From Plesiocystis pacifica SIR-1 (GTDB lineage: Bacteria > Myxococcota_A > Polyangia > Nannocystales > Nannocystaceae), in contig NZ_ABCS01000001.1 in the NCBI RefSeq assembly GCF_000170895.1, positions 124,001 to 188,000 of the forward strand: a stretch of 64,000 nt of DNA, read 5' to 3'. The position numbers and the translations under genes are program-made. Of the stretch, positions 1-8,006 are shown piece after piece. Under the pieces are notes generated by a model. The model was not told where the DNA came from, did not search any database, and worked only from the letters and a program-made list of their open reading frames with translations. Within the stretch, counting starts at the first letter, position 1, and every line of letters begins with the position of its first letter.

Positions 1-1
1 G

Positions 2-937
2 GTGTTCTCCACGGGCGTCGGTGCGGACGACGAGGCCGGAGAGGGCCCCGAGGGCGAGGGCGACGAGGCCGAGGACACCGGCGAGGCCGGGCCGGCGCTG
101 GACATGTCCGAGGGGGGTCAGGGCGAGGGGATGATGGAGGCCGGCGACGAGCCGGGCTGCACCAAGGTCGACCTGCTGTTCGTGATCGACGACTCGATCT
201 CCATGGCTGGGGAGCAGGCGAACCTGATCGCCAGCTTCCCCGAGTTCATCGCGGGCATCCAGGACACGCTGGCCAACGCGGACAGCTACCACGTCGGGGT
301 GGTGACGACGAACGCCTACGCCTACAACGCGGGGGGCTGCCAGCAGATGGGCGCGCTGGTCACCCAGACCGGAGGCGCGAGCGCTTCGGGCCAGGTCTGC
401 GGACCCTTCGCGGCCGGCCGCTACATGAGCGACGCCGACGACCTCCAGGCGACCTTCGCCTGCGCGGCGCAGGTGGGCATCGACGGCCCCACGGACGAGC
501 GCCCGATGGAGTCGCTGGAGATCGCCCTGGGCTCGGCGCACGCGGGAGCGGGCGGGTGCAACGAGGGCTTTTTGCGCAACGATGCCTTGCTCGTGGTCGT
601 GCTGATCACCGACGAGGAGGACGACCACTTCATGCTCTACAACACCCTCGAGGGCTCTCCGGGGGATCCGCCCGACTGGTTCGCGGCCGTGGCCGCGGCC
701 AAGGGCATGGAGAGCAACGCCGCGATCTTGAGCATCATCGGCGGCCAGCCGGGCAACGTCTGCCCCGAGCCCTCGGGCGTCGACGGGGCCGAGGACGCGC
801 CGCGGCTGCGGGCCTTCACCGAGATGTTCACCCACGGCTTTCTGGGGGACGTGTGCGCGCCGAGCTACGGGCCCTTCTTCGACGAGGCGATCGCCGTGGT
901 CGAGACGGCCTGCGAGGGCTTCGTGCCCATTCCTTGA
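2..937 (+). CDS. vWA-domain lipoprotein, 5' end missing
   Basis: This is the C-terminal part of a secreted protein whose start lies before the window. A low-complexity acidic linker (Glu/Gly/Asp, first ~55 residues) leads into a von Willebrand factor A fold. The MIDAS metal site is visible as VIDDSISM (DxSxS), with a later VLITDEEDD strand that supplies the second acidic metal-side residue. Several Cys (CTK, GGCQQ, VCGP, FACAAQ, GGCNEG, VCPEP, DVCAP, TACEG) suggest an extracytoplasmic, disulfide-bonded protein. This linker-plus-vWA layout is common in myxobacterial lipoproteins. The partner or ligand is unknown. The stop lies 3 bp from the stop of the convergent next gene. Confidence 0.8.
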   Translation: MFSTGVGADDEAGEGPEGEGDEAEDTGEAGPALDMSEGGQGEGMMEAGDEPGCTKVDLLFVIDDSISMAGEQANLIASFPEFIAGIQDTLANADSYHVGVVTTNAYAYNAGGCQQMGALVTQTGGASASGQVCGPFAAGRYMSDADDLQATFACAAQVGIDGPTDERPMESLEIALGSAHAGAGGCNEGFLRNDALLVVVLITDEEDDHFMLYNTLEGSPGDPPDWFAAVAAAKGMESNAAILSIIGGQPGNVCPEPSGVDGAEDAPRLRAFTEMFTHGFLGDVCAPSYGPFFDEAIAVVETACEGFVPIP

Positions 938-940
938 GGG

Positions 941-1990
941 TCACAGCACGCAAAAGCGGACCATGTAGCGGCGGCAGCGGGCGAGCAGGAGCTCGACGAT
1001 GTCCGCCGTCGCGGCGTCCAGGCGATCGGCGTTGGCGTAGAGGTCCTCGAACACCGCCGAGTCGTGGCGCGCTTCGTAGGGCAGCTGGCCGAGCTCGTCG
1101 CGGACGGCCGGGTCGGCGAGGGCGGCCAGGAAGTGGTCCATGCACAGCACGGGCTCGCGGGCGAGCTCGGGGGCGCCGAAGTGGTCGAGGGCGGTGGCCA
1201 GGCGCAGCAGCGAGGGCCAGCCGATGCGCGCGGCCAGGGTGACGTCGCGGGCGGCGTCGTCTTCGATGGCGTCGACGCAAAAGCACTGCAGGGCGATGTT
1301 GGCCAGGTGCCACAGCTTGCGGCTGTGGCGGAGCTTGAGCACGCGGAGCGCCCAGCTCTTGTCGAGCACCTCGACCTTGTGGCGGTAGTCCATGCACAGC
1401 GTCCGGTAGTAGCGCTGCAGGTCGTTGCCGAGGGAGGCGAGGAAGCGCCCGCGGGAGATCTGGCCGTCGGCGTAGGCCCGGAAGATGCCGCGCTTGGTGG
1501 CCCGGCCGGCGCCCACGAGCCACGCGCCCTCGGTCAGCAGCAGGGCGCGGTAGGTCAAGCTGAGGTTGCTGTCCTCGCGGCCGCCGATGTTGGCGACGAG
1601 GCTGTGGCGGTCGACGGCGCGGTCGAAGGTCTTGTGGAGGATGTCGAAGTCGGGGCTGAGGACGTCGACGACGGCCTCGCGCAGGCGCTGGGCCTCGGCG
1701 GGGTCGAGGGCCTGGCCGTCGTAGAGCACGGCCAGGTCGAGGTCCGAGGTGGGCGAGGCCTCGTGGCGGCCGAGGGAGCCGAGGGCGAACACGGCGAGGC
1801 CCCGCTCGGCGAAGCCGCGGTGGTCGTCGCGCGCGTTTGCGAGGCGCAGGTCGAGGGCGCGGAGGCTGGCCCGAGCCTCGCGCAGGCGGGCCTGGGAGTA
1901 GCGCTCGGCCTCGAGCAGCGCGGCGGCCTGGCTCGGATCCTCCAGGCCGACGCGGGGCAGGAGCTGAGCCAGGGCCGAGGGCGCGGCCAT
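941..1990 (-). CDS. GlnD-like / DUF294-type nucleotidyltransferase
   Basis: A protein of 349 residues. The nucleotidyltransferase motif is near residue 70: GSLGRHEASPTSDLDLAVL, with the G-S...R..E and the D-x-D metal pair found in GlnD/DUF294 proteins. The remainder is helical and matches the substrate-binding bundle of that family. The usual chemistry is transfer of a nucleotide to a protein or small molecule; the actual substrate cannot be read from sequence. Its ATG overlaps the stop of the upstream HD gene by one base (TGATG), so the two are probably translated as a coupled pair. A transferase next to an HD phosphohydrolase recalls the add/remove logic of GlnD, here split over two polypeptides. 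That comparison is inference. Confidence 0.75.
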   Translation of the reverse strand: MAAPSALAQLLPRVGLEDPSQAAALLEAERYSQARLREARASLRALDLRLANARDDHRGFAERGLAVFALGSLGRHEASPTSDLDLAVLYDGQALDPAEAQRLREAVVDVLSPDFDILHKTFDRAVDRHSLVANIGGREDSNLSLTYRALLLTEGAWLVGAGRATKRGIFRAYADGQISRGRFLASLGNDLQRYYRTLCMDYRHKVEVLDKSWALRVLKLRHSRKLWHLANIALQCFCVDAIEDDAARDVTLAARIGWPSLLRLATALDHFGAPELAREPVLCMDHFLAALADPAVRDELGQLPYEARHDSAVFEDLYANADRLDAATADIVELLLARCRRYMVRFCVL

Positions 1991-3216
1991 CAGACCTCGG
2001 GCTCCTCCGAGGTCGGCGCGCGGGCGCCCTCGAAGGCGGACTGGGGCAGGGGCAGGCGCAGCTGATCCTGGCGGCGCGAGACCACCCAGGCGCGGGTCTT
2101 CTCGTGGCGGTAGCGGGTCTCCCACTGGCTCAGGCCCAGGCCGCGCTGGCCCCCGCGGGGCTCGACGCTGCGATCGACGTAGTAGCGCTTGCGCGTGCGG
2201 ACCATGAGCGGCTCGCGGTCGAGGCTCTGGGTGTCCCCGGCGACCACGGCCCCGTAGTCCTCGCTGACCCACAGCTCGTAGTCGCGGTCGTCGCGGTCGA
2301 CCAAGCTGGCGTCGTCGAAGTCCGCGTCGCCGAGCAGCCGGCGCAGGGCCGCGTCGTCGAAGCGCTCGAGCTCGTCGAACACGCCCATGTCCACGCGCGC
2401 GGCGACCAGCTCGCACAGCCGGGCCTCGGCGAGGATGTTGGAGGGCAGGTTGATGACCCGGTCGTAGACCCGGTGCTTGAGCAGCCAGAATTGATCGGCG
2501 GCGGCCAGGGCCTCGCGCTGGATGCCCAGCTCCGATCCTCCCCCTGAACCAGCCGCGTCGACCCAGGTGAACAGGCGCTCGGGCAGGTTGCGCTTGCGGA
2601 CCCGAAAGTCCCGGGCCGTGCGCGTGATGCCCTCGAGGGTGTCGAGGTTGATGGGCGCGCGCAGCAGCTCGGCCAGGGGCGCGAGGGCAGGGGAGAGGCT
2701 CGGGCTGCGGTCGATGAGCGCCCAGACCTCGGCGGGATCGATGTCCTGGACCTCGAGGCTGGGGCGGAGCGAGCGGTCGCGGCTGATGGGGCCGTCGCCG
2801 AGGATGACCCAGCGGCCGACCTCGTGGTGGTTCGCGCCCAGGGTCCGCGCGAACGCGGCCTCGGCCGCGTGCGAGAGGGGGTAGTGGCCGATGTCGTGGA
2901 GCAGGCAGGCCGCGACGAAGGTCTTGGCCCGGTCGCGGGGGAGCTCGAGGGACGCGGCCGCGTCGAGGGCGAGCTTGGCCACGCCCAGGGAGTGCTCGCG
3001 GCGGTTCGAGGCCCGGCGGCTCAGGGGGTGGCGGTCGAGGGTGCCCAGGAAGCTGATGCGCCCCAGGCGGGCCATCCACGCGTTGTCGATCAGGGCGTCG
3101 CCGACGAGCTCGCGGAGGCGCTCGGCCTTGCTGCCCGCGCTCTTGCGGCCTGCGCGGGCTGCCGCCTTGGCGGGCGAGCGCTCGCGGGAGGCGGCGCGGC
3201 TGCGGGTCGGCGGCAT
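1990..3216 (-). CDS. HD-domain phosphohydrolase
   Basis: A protein of 408 residues with a Lys/Arg/Ala-rich start (about 30 residues) followed by an HD-superfamily metal phosphohydrolase domain. His75 lies in RREHSLG, and the HD pair is His107-Asp108 in CLLHDIGHYPLSHAAE. The pattern RxxHS...HDIGHxPxSH is closest to the SAMHD1/dGTPase-like branch, which cleaves nucleotides. The C-terminal ~150 residues are acidic and then basic and not recognised. The start ATG is supported by TAAGTT nine bases upstream. The gene is divergent from the ATP-grasp gene across only ~50 bp and is coupled to the downstream nucleotidyltransferase by a one-base overlap. Confidence 0.75.
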   Translation of the reverse strand: MPPTRSRAASRERSPAKAAARAGRKSAGSKAERLRELVGDALIDNAWMARLGRISFLGTLDRHPLSRRASNRREHSLGVAKLALDAAASLELPRDRAKTFVAACLLHDIGHYPLSHAAEAAFARTLGANHHEVGRWVILGDGPISRDRSLRPSLEVQDIDPAEVWALIDRSPSLSPALAPLAELLRAPINLDTLEGITRTARDFRVRKRNLPERLFTWVDAAGSGGGSELGIQREALAAADQFWLLKHRVYDRVINLPSNILAEARLCELVAARVDMGVFDELERFDDAALRRLLGDADFDDASLVDRDDRDYELWVSEDYGAVVAGDTQSLDREPLMVRTRKRYYVDRSVEPRGGQRGLGLSQWETRYRHEKTRAWVVSRRQDQLRLPLPQSAFEGARAPTSEEPEV

Positions 3217-3225
3217 CGTCGAGAC

Positions 3226-3231
3226 AACTTA
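3226..3231 (-). promoter_or_regulatory. -10-like TAAGTT before HD gene
   Basis: GC-TAAGTT, 9 nt upstream of the ATG at 3216. No Shine-Dalgarno sequence lies between. Confidence 0.5.
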
Positions 3232-3266
3232 GCAGGCTCGGAAAATTTTGGGCAGACTCGCGGCCG

Positions 3267-4313
3267 ATGCCCGCGACGCCTGCCGTGCCCACGACCCTCG
3301 AGCTCCGCCTCGCCGCCGCGAAGGCCCGGGGCTGGACGGCGACCTGCCTCGACCCGGAGACCAACTGGCTGTGGCGTTTGAGTCGAGGCGAGCGACAGAT
3401 CGTGCTGTTTGGATCGCAGTCGCCGCTCAACACCGCCACCGGCGCGCGCCTGGCCTCGGACAAGGACCACACGGCGACGATCCTGCGCAGCGCCGGCTTG
3501 CCGGCCATCGAGGGCGCGCGCTGCTTGAAGGCCGGCGTGCACCTGGGGCCGGCGGGCGGCGAGGCCGGCGATCCCTACGCCGATCAGCGCGGCCTGGGGC
3601 CCGGGCTGCGCTTCGCCGAGGTCTCGGGCTACCCGGTGGTCGTCAAGCCCAACCGCGGCTCGCGGGGCCGGGCCGTGACCGTGGTCGAGGACGCCGACCA
3701 GCTGCGCGCGGCGGTCGAGGCGGTCTGGGCCATGGACAACCTGGCCCTGGTCCAGCGCGCCGTGCCGGGGGTCGACCTGCGCATCGACATGCTCGACGGC
3801 GAGCTGCTCCTGGCCTATCTGCGTCGGCCGCTGCGCCTGGTCGGCGACGGCCGCTCGACCGTGCTCGAGCTCCTCGGTCGGGCCGACGCGCGGGCCAAGG
3901 ACGCCGAGTTCATCGCGCGCACCACCGGCGACCCGCTGTGGGCGGCGACCCTGGCCGCCCAGGGCCTCGACGACAACGGCGTGCCCGCGCCGGGTCAGAC
4001 CCTCGCCTTCCCGGCGACCATCCTCAACCTCAACCGCTGCTGCACGGCGACGGTCTACGGCGAGCTCCCCGAGCCGTGGATCGAGCTGGCTCGGCGCGTG
4101 GGCGCGGCCATGGGCATGCGCCACTGGGGCATAGACCTGCGCATCCCCGACGGGGACGACCCGGTCCACGACGACCCGGACCCGAGCGAGGCGGTGATCC
4201 TCGAGGTCAACGCTTCGCCGGTGATGATCCAGGTCTACCGCATGGGCGCCGCATCGCTGGTCGAGTCCTGCGAGGGCCGCCTCACCGACGCGATCCTCGA
4301 GCTAGCGCGCTGA
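3267..4313 (+). CDS. ATP-grasp ligase, cyanophycin-synthetase/GshF-like
   Basis: A protein of 348 residues. The N-terminal strand FGSQSPLNTATGARLASDKDHT (about 48-69) and the nucleotide-binding segment YPVVVKPNRGSRGRAV (122-137, Lys127) match the ATP-grasp domain of cyanophycin synthetases and bifunctional glutathione synthetases. LRLVGDGRSTVLELL and the late metal-binding EVN (about 313-315) also fit. These enzymes activate a carboxylate with ATP and join it to an amine. There is no Mur-ligase half, so this is not a full cyanophycin synthetase. The substrate is unknown. It converges on the short peptide gene at 4368-4433, with a strong shared terminator between them; whether that peptide is the substrate is speculation. 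Confidence 0.75.
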   Translation: MPATPAVPTTLELRLAAAKARGWTATCLDPETNWLWRLSRGERQIVLFGSQSPLNTATGARLASDKDHTATILRSAGLPAIEGARCLKAGVHLGPAGGEAGDPYADQRGLGPGLRFAEVSGYPVVVKPNRGSRGRAVTVVEDADQLRAAVEAVWAMDNLALVQRAVPGVDLRIDMLDGELLLAYLRRPLRLVGDGRSTVLELLGRADARAKDAEFIARTTGDPLWAATLAAQGLDDNGVPAPGQTLAFPATILNLNRCCTATVYGELPEPWIELARRVGAAMGMRHWGIDLRIPDGDDPVHDDPDPSEAVILEVNASPVMIQVYRMGAASLVESCEGRLTDAILELAR

Positions 4314-4324
4314 CACAGAAGCGC

Positions 4325-4359
4325 TCGCGCGCCGCTTCCTCGGGAGGAAGGGCGCGCGA
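4325..4359. terminator. bidirectional terminator hairpin
   Basis: TCGCGCGCC plus CTTCCTC pairs with GAGGAAG plus GGCGCGCGA around a GG loop, giving 16 base pairs with one bulged G. It sits between the convergent ATP-grasp and peptide genes. Confidence 0.7.
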
Positions 4360-4367
4360 ACGAGGGG

Positions 4368-4433
4368 CTACTTGGTGGTGCCCCACTTGACGTCGCCGCC
4401 GTGGCCAGCCTTGGTGTTGGTCTTGGTCTCCAT
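4368..4433 (-). CDS. 21-residue peptide, possible modified-peptide precursor
   Basis: A very short open frame that begins METKTNTK, has AGHGG in the middle and ends DVKWGTTK before TAG. Support comes from a GAGGA Shine-Dalgarno ten bases before the ATG, a hairpin-rich leader upstream (4471-4516) and a terminator directly behind the stop. The peptide is rich in Lys, Thr and Gly, has a single Trp and no Cys. It could be the substrate of the convergent ATP-grasp ligase (a ribosomally made, modified peptide), or an unrelated small protein. It lacks the TxRxPxxDE core of graspetides. It reads in the same direction as the DedA-like gene 121 bp upstream and may share its transcript. Confidence 0.55.
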   Translation of the reverse strand: METKTNTKAGHGGDVKWGTTK

Positions 4434-4470
4434 GGTCGTCGTTCCTCGATTCGGGGTGTGGTGAGAGGTC

Positions 4471-4516
4471 GCTTCGCCACTCGCGAAGCGCCCGTCCAAC
4501 GCGGAGCTGGACGGGC
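4471..4516 (-). promoter_or_regulatory. two adjacent hairpins in leader of peptide gene
   Basis: GCTTCGC/GCGAAGC (4471-4489) and GCCCGTCCA/TGGACGGGC (4491-4516) are perfect stems between the DedA stop and the peptide start. They could end the DedA transcript or shape the peptide leader. Just beyond them (4526-4548) CCGAGTGAGG occurs twice in direct repeat. Confidence 0.45.
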
Positions 4517-4554
4517 CCTGACACCCCGAGTGAGGCCCGAGTGAGGGGGCGGAG

Positions 4555-5472
4555 TCAGCCTTCTTCGAGGTCGGGGAGCTCGGGGAGCTCGTCGTCCTCG
4601 GCGGGGCGCAGGCGGTTCCACAGCATCTTGCCCGCGAACAGAGCCGCCGCGATGACGCTCAGCGCGAGCACGTGGTCGCCGATGAAGCCGTAGAGGCGCT
4701 CGAGCTGCTCGGTCAGGGCCGCGCCGAAGAAGTAGCAGCCGACGGTCCACACGATGTTGCCGGCGAGGACGGCCGGGTAGAACACGCGGGCGCGGGTGTT
4801 GGACGCGCCCGCGAGCACGGCCACGACCAGGCTCGGGCCGGCGAACACGACCAGCCCGGCCGCCTTGCCGAGCCACTCGCGGATCCGCCGGGTCTGCTTG
4901 GGCCGGACGACGCGGCGGTCCTCGAGCCACTGCAGGGCGCGGTCCCCCAGGGCGCGGCCGAACTCGTAGAACACCGCGCACTGCAGCACCGCGGCGGTGA
5001 TGCTCAGGCTGAAGAAGAGCGCGGGGTTGACCAGGGGCGCGACCAGGATCAGGTCGGCGGCCGCAGGGCTGAAGGCCAAGAGCGTGGCCGGGGCTTCCAG
5101 CAGCAGCACCGGGAAGAAGGCCAGGGCCACGCTGCGAACGATGACGATGGCGATGAGCGCGATGATCCACCGCGACGACTTGGCCAGCTCGCGGGTCTTG
5201 TCCCAGCTGCCCGAGCGCGCCGCGGCGGCCTTGGCCAGGCGCGAGCCCGAGGCGCTGGCCGAAGCCGCGGGCGAGACGGAGTCCTTGGAGATGGGATCGA
5301 TGGCCTCGTGCCTTCCGCTCGGAGACAGCACCGGATGGTTACCCGTCGTCGCAGCCGCGTTCAAAGCCTGGCCTCCTCGTGGCGCCGGGTTGCTCCGGGG
5401 TGGAGCGAAGGCGCGCGCGATGCGGCTGGGGCACAAAGGGGCATGCCATCGAAGAGTAGACCGAAGCGCCAT
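4555..5472 (-). CDS. DedA/SNARE-associated (VTT-domain) membrane protein
   Basis: About 305 residues. The first ~95 residues are Ala/Ser/Arg-rich and low in complexity. The rest contains hydrophobic segments (WIIALIAIVIVRSVALAFF, LILVAPLVNPALFFSLSITA, AGLVVFAGPSLVVAVLAGA, AVLAGNIVWTVGCYFFG, VLALSVIAAALFAGKM), and the central Gly/Pro re-entrant stretch VFAGPSLVVAVLAGASNTRA fits the VTT/DedA fold. The C-terminus is acidic (AEDDELPELPDLEEG). DedA proteins are inner-membrane proteins implicated in undecaprenyl-phosphate recycling and membrane homeostasis; a specific role here is not shown. I chose the ATG at 5472; an in-frame TTG at 5496 would add eight residues. The peptide gene lies downstream on the same strand. 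Confidence 0.65.
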   Translation of the reverse strand: MALRSTLRWHAPLCPSRIARAFAPPRSNPAPRGGQALNAAATTGNHPVLSPSGRHEAIDPISKDSVSPAASASASGSRLAKAAAARSGSWDKTRELAKSSRWIIALIAIVIVRSVALAFFPVLLLEAPATLLAFSPAAADLILVAPLVNPALFFSLSITAAVLQCAVFYEFGRALGDRALQWLEDRRVVRPKQTRRIREWLGKAAGLVVFAGPSLVVAVLAGASNTRARVFYPAVLAGNIVWTVGCYFFGAALTEQLERLYGFIGDHVLALSVIAAALFAGKMLWNRLRPAEDDELPELPDLEEG

Positions 5473-5596
5473 GATTGTCGTCCCGGGCACCCCCAACCCA
5501 CCTGGGCTGCACGCGTGAGCCTACCGCGCGTGAAACTTGGTTCCTGGTGTGAGGGGCGCGGTGGACGGTCTGCGTGGTTCGCGGAGCTGCGGACGG

Positions 5597-5752
5597 TGTC
5601 CGTCAACTCTAACCGTCGTGGACGACGCCACGCCCTCCCTGCCCCACGTCCACGACTCAGCGGGTCGGCCAAAACGAGTTTGGCCGACCCTCTGTCCATT
5701 TTAACCGTCGTGGACGACGCCACGCCCTCCCTGCCCCACGTCCACGACTCAG
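5597..5752 (-). repeat. composite repeat: A unit, 12-bp-arm palindrome, A unit
   Basis: Two ~60-bp copies of unit A (5597-5660 and 5692-5752) flank a perfect hairpin at 5662-5690, with arms GGGTCGGCCAAA/TTTGGCCGACCC. Unit A read on this strand starts TGAGTCGTGGACG, is itself a 10-bp stem (GTCGTGGACG/CGTCCACGAC) around a G-rich loop, and ends TAAAATGGACAG. The first A unit supplies the LysR stop codon. A related element with a different central palindrome lies at 45396-45508. Confidence 0.75.
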
Positions 5753-6663
5753 CCCAGATCGTGAGGCTCCAGCGTCACGGGGCCCTGAAATTGCTCGATG
5801 AGAAACTCGAGCAGTCGGGTGACGCGGGAGGGAAGGTGAGGACCAGGCCGATAGAGGATGCTCAGCGGGTCACCATAGAGGGCGAACTCGGGAAGGACGG
5901 GCATGAGCAGCCCCCGGTCGACCGCGAGGCGCCCTGGAGTCTCGGGCAGGAGCGCGATGCCCAGGCCCGCGGTCGCGGCTTGGCGCACGAACGCCAGGCT
6001 GTTGGCGACCACCCGGCCCGAGACGCGGACCGGGCGGGGGCCCTCGGGGCCGGTGAGCTCCCACGTCGCGTGGGTGTGGGGGCCCCCGAAGATGATGACC
6101 TCGTGCTGCTCGAGCTGTTCGGGCGCGCGGGGGAGGCCGCGGCGCGCCTCGTACGACGGTGATGCGTACGCCCGGAAGGGCGAGACCACGAGCCGCCGAC
6201 ACCGATAGGACGAGTCCTCGAGGCGGCCCCCGACGATCGCCATGTCGAACCCGTCTCGCATCGCTGCCGCCGGATCCGAGTCGAGCTTGACGGCGACGGT
6301 GACCTCGGGGTTGCGCCTGACGAACGCGGCCACGAGCCGCGGGAGGAGCTCGGAGCCCACGCCGATGGGCGCAGACAGCCGCACGTGGCCGCGCGGGACG
6401 TCTTGATTGGTCGCCTCTCGGGTCGCCTCGGCGATCGCGGCCAGCGGCGCCTCGACGCGCGCGTAGAGCCGGCGCCCGGTGGCGTTGAGCTCGAGGTTGC
6501 GCCCTACCCGGTCGAAGAGCGCCGCGTCGAGCGCGGCCTGGAGGCGGGCCATGGCTCGGCTGACCGAGGACTTGGCCACGCGGAGGGCACCCGCCGCGCC
6601 CGCGACGCCTCCATGCTCGACCACGGCAACGAAGATCTGAAGATCCTTCATGTCGGCATCCAT
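5749..6663 (-). CDS. LysR-family transcriptional regulator
   Basis: 304 residues, the usual length for the family. The N-terminal winged helix-turn-helix (about 5-64) reads LQIFVAVVEHGGVAGAAGALRVAKSSVSRAMARLQ, followed by the LysR effector-binding core (RGHVRLSAPIGVGSELLP..., about 95-295). It resembles the subgroup that regulates adjacent metabolic or oxidoreductase genes. Its target is not evident: the neighbour upstream on the same strand is a lipoprotein 54 bp away, and downstream lies only the composite repeat, which overlaps its stop codon. A GGAGG-like stretch precedes the ATG. Confidence 0.85.
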   Translation of the reverse strand: MDADMKDLQIFVAVVEHGGVAGAAGALRVAKSSVSRAMARLQAALDAALFDRVGRNLELNATGRRLYARVEAPLAAIAEATREATNQDVPRGHVRLSAPIGVGSELLPRLVAAFVRRNPEVTVAVKLDSDPAAAMRDGFDMAIVGGRLEDSSYRCRRLVVSPFRAYASPSYEARRGLPRAPEQLEQHEVIIFGGPHTHATWELTGPEGPRPVRVSGRVVANSLAFVRQAATAGLGIALLPETPGRLAVDRGLLMPVLPEFALYGDPLSILYRPGPHLPSRVTRLLEFLIEQFQGPVTLEPHDLG

Positions 6664-6717
6664 CCGAGCCTCCGCTCCGTCGGAGAGTCGACCCCCGACT
6701 CGCGCCCCGACCCTATC

Positions 6718-7809
6718 CTACTGCGCGATGAAGGTGCACCGCGTGATCGGCTGCGCGACGTCGCGGGTCACGTAGAGCGTGTACTCTTGCCCCGGCTCGA
6801 GGGACGCTGGCGCGCCCGCGTGTGGCCAGTCCTGGGCCGCGCCCTCGGGGACCACGCCGAACTCCACCGCTCCAGACTCGAGCGGGGTGCCGTCGTGCGG
6901 CACGTCGACGCGCCAGATCGTGCCCTCGGGTAGATCCAGGTTGGGGGGAATCGTCGGGTTGGCCGCGCCCGCCTCCATCACGTAGAGGTATCGAGCCTCG
7001 CCCCCTGACCACTCGATCGTCCCATCGTGCCCCACGCCTTCACCACACGCGCAGGGCTCGACCTCGTAGGCCTGCTGCTCGAGCAGGATCGCGCCGGTGG
7101 GCGGAGCATCGTCGAATTCTTCGGGGAGCCGCCCTCGATGGTGCAGCTCGTCGGCGAAGAAGCTCCGCATGCGATCGGGATCGGTCGACGGGACGCTGTC
7201 CACGCGATGAAAGCCGTTGTTGTCCTCGGGCGGAAATCGCCCGAACATCGAGGTATCGATGAGGCCCGCGAGGGCCGCGACGTCGCGATCGCTGAAGGTC
7301 CCCATCCAGTTTCCGGGCGCGTCGACGGTCCAGCGAACCGGGCCGGCCGGCGCGACGTCGGAGTGGCAGCACGCGCAGCCGGTGGCTCGAATCTGTGCCT
7401 GCACCCACTGAAGCTCCGAGGCGTACTCGACCTCCTCGAGCCGAGGATCTCCCTGGGGATAGACGTCGGCCGACGGCATCGGGTAGTAGGGTCGCTGCGT
7501 TCGCACCACGCCGCAGTCAGCGTAGTCCGCGAACACGCGCCCGGGCTCGGTCGCGCCTGCCACCGCCTGCCACGTACACACTTGCCCCTCCGGGCCGTCC
7601 CCGGCCGGCTCGTCCTCGTGAGGGGCGCGACAGTGCCGGGTAGGCTGAATGAGGATCGGCAGCTCGACCGGAGGTCCGGCCAGGTCCTGGCCATCGGACC
7701 CGCAGCTGTTGGCGGCCTCTCGATCGCAGCCGAGGGCTCCCGCGAGGAGCACGAGCGAGCCAGCGAGTGGCGTCACGCGAGGGAGGGGAACGCGTAGCGA
7801 AAGGTTCAT
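6718..7809 (-). CDS. secreted lipoprotein with one CxxCH haem-type motif
   Basis: A protein of 363 residues. The signal peptide (MNLSLRVPLPRVTPLAGSL...) ends in a lipobox-like ALGC near residue 28. Around residue 130 the sequence ATGCACCHSD contains CxxCH, the attachment motif of c-type haem. Other Cys pairs and a C-terminal beta-rich part (YTLYVTRD...CTFIAQ) follow. The second half resembles a copper-type ascorbate-dependent monooxygenase neighbour domain only in general shape, and I do not assign an activity. A single haem site in a cell-surface lipoprotein would suit electron transfer or sensing. The start is supported by TAGGGT six bases before the ATG. Confidence 0.65.
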   Translation of the reverse strand: MNLSLRVPLPRVTPLAGSLVLLAGALGCDREAANSCGSDGQDLAGPPVELPILIQPTRHCRAPHEDEPAGDGPEGQVCTWQAVAGATEPGRVFADYADCGVVRTQRPYYPMPSADVYPQGDPRLEEVEYASELQWVQAQIRATGCACCHSDVAPAGPVRWTVDAPGNWMGTFSDRDVAALAGLIDTSMFGRFPPEDNNGFHRVDSVPSTDPDRMRSFFADELHHRGRLPEEFDDAPPTGAILLEQQAYEVEPCACGEGVGHDGTIEWSGGEARYLYVMEAGAANPTIPPNLDLPEGTIWRVDVPHDGTPLESGAVEFGVVPEGAAQDWPHAGAPASLEPGQEYTLYVTRDVAQPITRCTFIAQ

Positions 7810-7815
7810 GCCCAC

Positions 7816-7821
7816 ACCCTA
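7816..7821 (-). promoter_or_regulatory. -10-like TAGGGT
   Basis: GC-TAGGGT, 6 nt before the ATG at 7809. Confidence 0.5.
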
Positions 7822-7978
7822 GCCCCGCGTCCGCGGAGGAATAACGAGCGTTCGGGGAACCGACGGTTCCGTCGGCGGAACCATCACGCCGAGTTCGCCG
7901 CCCTGCTCCCCAATGATGCTCGACGAGGACCTCGTCGCAGCAAACCCCTCGGCGGTCTACAGGCCGCTCAAAGCCGCG

Positions 7979-8006
7979 GGCCGCCTGCGGGTCAAAACAG
8001 AGCTCA
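7979..8006 (-). repeat. 5' fragment of the stop-codon-associated repeat
   Basis: From the sulfotransferase stop, TGAGCTCTGTTTTG then ACCCGCAGGCGG matches the first ~25 bases of the larger repeat at 42878, 45209 and 21404 (TGAGC..CTG.TTTG.CCCC.CAG.CG). After that it diverges. Confidence 0.4.

Noticed and set aside
941-3508. 855-codon minus-strand frame joining the nucleotidyltransferase to a longer upstream stretch
   Set aside because: Its N-terminal two thirds is Arg/Pro-rich noise in another frame of the HD gene; the real start is ATG 1990.
4368-4433. Graspetide (microviridin-type) precursor
   Set aside because: It lacks the TxRxPxxDE-like core and is too short; kept only as a possible new peptide type.
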